From contig NZ_KB849176.1 of NCBI RefSeq assembly GCF_000367925.1, positions 486,191 through 550,190 of the forward strand: a DNA stretch of 64,000 nucleotides, in the 5' to 3' direction. The notes under the pieces are model-generated. The model worked only from the letters and a program-made list of their open reading frames with translations, searched no databases and was not told the origin of the DNA. Position numbers and translations under genes: made by a program. This DNA comes from Acinetobacter bohemicus ANC 3994 (GTDB lineage Bacteria; Pseudomonadota; Gammaproteobacteria; Pseudomonadales; Moraxellaceae). Of the stretch, positions 61,276 through 64,000 are shown one piece after another; position 1 is the stretch's first letter, and each line of letters begins with the position of its first letter.

Positions 61276-61730
61276 TAAATGGCTGTTATTTGCGATTTTT
61301 GGCGCATTTTCCATTTGGGTATCAATTTACCTAGATAGGCATCCATGCACCATACTGGGCCAATGAGGAGGAATTGGAGGTCTTTAAAGAATGAAGGCTT
61401 TTTACCTTCGATTTTGTGGCCATAAAATTGACCAATCCAAGCTAAAACAAAAAGACCAATATAAAACCCAACGCCTACAGGTAGAGTGTAAATCAACCAT
61501 GCCATGACGACTAAAAGTGCAGCCATCGCTACAGCAAGGACTAAATCAAGGCGAGCATAAAAGACGAAGCTAAGTAGCAGGAGTAGAGCAGTCAATAAGG
61601 CACTAAAATGAGCAAGTATGCCGATAATCGAAAAAAGGATTGTGGGTACACAAACCCAGTGAATTGCTTTATTGGTTTTATTTTGATGGCTTTCGCTATA
61701 TTCATCAAACCATTGGTTCATTGTTTTCAT
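61275..61730 (-). CDS. Mpo1-like (DUF962) membrane protein
   Basis: A 151-aa membrane protein with about four TM helices. It begins MKTMNQWFDEYSESHQNKTNKAIHWVCVPTILFSIIG and includes GLFVLAWIGQFYGHKIEGKKPSFFKDLQFLLIGPVWCMD; the conserved His residues (ESHQN, HWVCVP, GHKIEGKKP) are those of Mpo1/DUF962. Yeast Mpo1 is an iron dioxygenase of 2-hydroxy fatty acids; the bacterial role is not established. I chose 61730 since AGGAGTGATA directly precedes it. Confidence 0.85.
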   Translation of the reverse strand: MKTMNQWFDEYSESHQNKTNKAIHWVCVPTILFSIIGILAHFSALLTALLLLLSFVFYARLDLVLAVAMAALLVVMAWLIYTLPVGVGFYIGLFVLAWIGQFYGHKIEGKKPSFFKDLQFLLIGPVWCMDAYLGKLIPKWKMRQKSQITAI

Positions 61731-61885
61731 TATCACTCCTGTGGGATGTTGATCCATGCGTTTATTTTTATATGCTTAAAATATAAACCAGTAGCAATTG
61801 TGGGTCAAAGTATCTAGCAGTCGGTTTGAGTCATTCAGTTTAAATTAGCTAAATGACTCACTAAAGAACTCGCGCGACCATAATT

Positions 61886-63700
61886 TTATGGTGATGTTTT
61901 GAGTTCTAGGTCTTTTAGGCTTGGGTTTTGATAAACCTGCTGACCTTCTTTGTAGGTGGCTAATATTTTTATATCTTTAATTTTGTTACTCGGGATGGTG
62001 AGTGGGTTGTCACTTAGAATGACAAAATCAGCCAATTTCCCTTTTGTTAGGGTTCCTTTGCTGTTTTCTTCAAAATATTGATAAGCAGCCCAGTCTGTAA
62101 GCGACTTTAATGCAATATAAGGGCTGACGCGTTGTTCAGCACCCAGTATTTTGCCACTGCGTGTGACGCGGTTTACCGTGGTGTCCAGAGTCATCATGCT
62201 ACGAGGTGGAATAACAGGGGCATCATGGTGTTCGGTAAATAAAATACCTTTGCGTAAAGCCGAACCTGTTGGTGAAATACGATTTGCTCGTTCTACGCCC
62301 AATGTTTCTTCTCTGTGCCAGTCGCCCCAATAATAGGTATGCAATGAAAAGAAGGATGGAATGAGTGCGAGAGCTTTAGCTTTGTCTAACTGATCTTCAC
62401 GCATCGTTTGTGCGTGGATAATGACATTGCGTCGGTCTAATTTTGGATAGTGCTTGGTTGCAGTATCAATATCATTTAAATATTGGTCAATTGCAGCATC
62501 ACCATTGGCATGGGCCAGTATTTGCCATTTGTGTTCAAAGGCTAAATTAATGGCATCTTGTACTGTTTTGTTTTCAGGAAAGGCTGGGTAGCCTGAATAG
62601 CTTTTGGGTTTTCCTTCTGGTGGAATTAAATAGGGTTGAGTCAGCCAAGCCGTTTTGCCCTGAGGTGAACCATCCAAACTAATTTTAACACCACCTATGC
62701 GAAAATGATGATCATAGTTGTGACTCGTACCATGCTTAAGCATGTATGCTTTTTCATTAATGATGTCGGGATAAGACACCAGATCAATCGGTAATTTTCC
62801 TTGTTTGGCTAAATTTCGCCACAATTCACTTGTTCCAGCATCCGCACGACCTTCCTGAACGGTGGTATAGCCATTTTGAATATAAGTCTGAATAGCTGTG
62901 AGCGCCATTTTCTGCATCATATCGGGTGGGACATTTTTAAACGCCTGCATCATGGCACTAAAAACAACACTTTCTTCAAGCACACCATTTGGCTCCATGG
63001 AGTTGTTCATCCGACGAATCACGCCACCGGATGGATTGGGTGTTTTTGCATTGATGTTGAGTATTTCTAAAGCTTTATGATTGACCGATGCGAGATGTCC
63101 AGATTGATGCAGAATCAAGACTGGCTGATCTTTAGAAATTTGATCCAGTTCTGTTGCCGTTGGATGACGTTTTTCTTTTAATTGCGCATCGTCATAACCG
63201 TTGCCCATAATCCAGCCTGATGTGGCTTGAATAAATTCGGGGTTTTGCTGCTGCCAGCTTTTCATAGCAACAATGAGCGAGTTGATATCGGTCACTGTTC
63301 CATCTGGGGGAGGGTAAAGATTCGCAACCGTTTGTTGTAAGCCGACACTGTTGGCATGGCTATGTGCATCGATGATACCAGGGATGACTGTACGTTGTTC
63401 TAAATTGAGCTGCTGTGCTTGAGGAGCCATTTTGCGTGCTTGTTCAAGTTTTCCACTAAACTGAATATGACCGGCTTGAATCAGTAATGCTTCGACATAG
63501 GTGGGTTGCATTCCCTCCATGGTCAAAATGGGACCGCCATAAACCAAGAGTGTATTTGACGCTTTTTCTTGAACAGGCTGATGTTGTGCTGTAGGTAAAT
63601 TTGCACATGCAACAAGCAATGTGACTGGTAGTGATGAAATGATGCATTTGGTTATCAAGTGATGTGTATGGCGCTTTTGGATTTTCAACAATGTGTTCAT
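61886..63700 (-). CDS. YtcJ-like amidohydrolase lipoprotein
   Basis: A 604-aa amidohydrolase-superfamily enzyme. The signal ends at a lipobox (TLLVAC-ANLP), so it is likely anchored in the envelope. Metal and active-site features: VIPGIIDAHSHANSVG (HxH), LILHQSGHLASVNHKAL, KISLDGSPQGKTAWLTQPY, ILAHANGDAAIDQY and FTEHHDAPVIPP, ending with GKLADFVILSDNPL. Substrate unknown (the family includes formamide and N-acyl hydrolases). Start: ATG at 63700 with a GAGG directly upstream; TTG at 63706 is an alternative. Confidence 0.9.
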   Translation of the reverse strand: MNTLLKIQKRHTHHLITKCIISSLPVTLLVACANLPTAQHQPVQEKASNTLLVYGGPILTMEGMQPTYVEALLIQAGHIQFSGKLEQARKMAPQAQQLNLEQRTVIPGIIDAHSHANSVGLQQTVANLYPPPDGTVTDINSLIVAMKSWQQQNPEFIQATSGWIMGNGYDDAQLKEKRHPTATELDQISKDQPVLILHQSGHLASVNHKALEILNINAKTPNPSGGVIRRMNNSMEPNGVLEESVVFSAMMQAFKNVPPDMMQKMALTAIQTYIQNGYTTVQEGRADAGTSELWRNLAKQGKLPIDLVSYPDIINEKAYMLKHGTSHNYDHHFRIGGVKISLDGSPQGKTAWLTQPYLIPPEGKPKSYSGYPAFPENKTVQDAINLAFEHKWQILAHANGDAAIDQYLNDIDTATKHYPKLDRRNVIIHAQTMREDQLDKAKALALIPSFFSLHTYYWGDWHREETLGVERANRISPTGSALRKGILFTEHHDAPVIPPRSMMTLDTTVNRVTRSGKILGAEQRVSPYIALKSLTDWAAYQYFEENSKGTLTKGKLADFVILSDNPLTIPSNKIKDIKILATYKEGQQVYQNPSLKDLELKTSP

Positions 63701-63780
63701 CCTCAACTCTTATCGTTATTTATATGCTGTATTTATTAAACACTAAGATGATGCTTAAAACAAAGTTTTTTCAGGCATTA

Positions 63781-63805
63781 AAAAAGCCACATCAAGTGGC
63801 TTTTT
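63781..63805. terminator. Terminator between amidohydrolase and rlpA
   Basis: AAAAAGCCAC-ATCAA-GTGGCTTTTT, downstream of rlpA on the minus strand; also upstream of the amidohydrolase. Confidence 0.9.
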
Positions 63806-63836
63806 AAGTCAAACGTATTAGAAGTTTTGCATGTGC

Positions 63837-64000
63837 TTATGAACTCGGACCATCTACACGTTCAATATTCACTTTGGCTGTACCCGCGTTGGTAATACCC
63901 AATTGCTTAGCTGCGCCGTAAGACAAGTCTAGAACTCGGTTGCCATGGAATGGACCACGATCGTTTACTTTTACCACTACACTTTTACCATTGGTTTTAT
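63837..64000 (-). CDS. rlpA: RlpA-type lytic transglycosylase, 3' part only
   Basis: The last 54 codons of a gene cut by the window edge. They encode VVVKVNDRGPFHGNRVLDLSYGAAKQLG, the C-terminal part of the double-psi beta-barrel domain of RlpA, including the VNDRGPF motif with the catalytic Asp, and then end in ERVDGPSS. RlpA cleaves denuded peptidoglycan at the septum. This copy ends right after the barrel with no SPOR domain, so it is the short form. Confidence 0.9.
   Translation of the reverse strand, partial: KTNGKSVVVKVNDRGPFHGNRVLDLSYGAAKQLGITNAGTAKVNIERVDGPSS

Noticed and set aside
1..64000. CRISPR array, prophage or integrative element
   Set aside because: No regularly spaced repeats, phage structural genes, integrase or attachment-site pair was seen. 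The tRNA genes have intact 3' ends with no adjoining integrase.

Overview
The window looks like a chromosomal segment of an Acinetobacter species (Gammaproteobacteria, Moraxellaceae). It is AT-rich and carries the trpGDC arrangement known from Acinetobacter. It also has Csu-type (spore coat U domain) pili, an rpsB-tsf pair with a structured leader, and hypothetical families (DUF3015/DUF4105, DUF3465, DUF2726, DUF817) common in this group. I identified the genus by gene content only, without any database search.

Layout. 0-5.2 kb: a secreted metallo-beta-lactamase-fold hydrolase with a divergent GlxA-type regulator; then a sensor kinase/response regulator pair divergent from a secreted GlcG/HbpS-like protein and a secreted hydroxyisourate hydrolase. 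A palindrome very close to the E. coli HprR (YedW) box lies between them. 5.3-8.3 kb: an IS256-like end remnant, a periplasmic asparaginase and a dicarboxylate/amino-acid symporter. 8.3-9.2 kb: a gene-poor stretch with decayed fragments. 9.2-14.3 kb: a compact archaic chaperone-usher pilus locus (major pilin, chaperone, usher, tip adhesin) plus an inverted extra pilin whose stop codon overlaps that of the tip gene. 14.7-21 kb: a czcI-czcCBA heavy-metal efflux operon. 21.3-25.8 kb: an M60/ImpA-type metalloprotease lipoprotein and an SrpA-type catalase-fold lipoprotein. 25.9-29.7 kb: a complete D-serine locus (dsdA, dsdX, divergent dsdC).

29.9-46 kb is mostly housekeeping: pirin, L,D-transpeptidase, hemE, DUF817, DUF3015-DUF4105, a cupin, folE, an Smr protein, trpGDC, glnA (with a sigma-54 promoter and NtrC-like sites upstream), ubiC-ubiA, a broken small lipoprotein gene and a DUF2726 protein. 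46.1-51.1 kb: four tRNA-Asn(GUU) genes on the minus strand (three clustered, one 4.4 kb away), bracketing sodB, a Nif3-family gene, a DegS-like protease and an unknown membrane protein. 51.2-64 kb: small hypotheticals, a thioesterase, an EamA transporter, an aspartate-type aminotransferase, map divergent from rpsB-tsf, DUF3465, an AraC regulator with azlCD-type amino-acid exporter genes, an Mpo1-like protein, a YtcJ-like amidohydrolase lipoprotein, and the 3' end of rlpA cut by the window edge.

The most interesting points are the possible three-part redox-sensing module at 2.2-5.2 kb with its operator, the convergent pilin genes that read their last residues and stop from one palindrome, the glnA control region, and the nested stem-loop at 51.2 kb. 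No complete insertion sequence, prophage or CRISPR array was seen.
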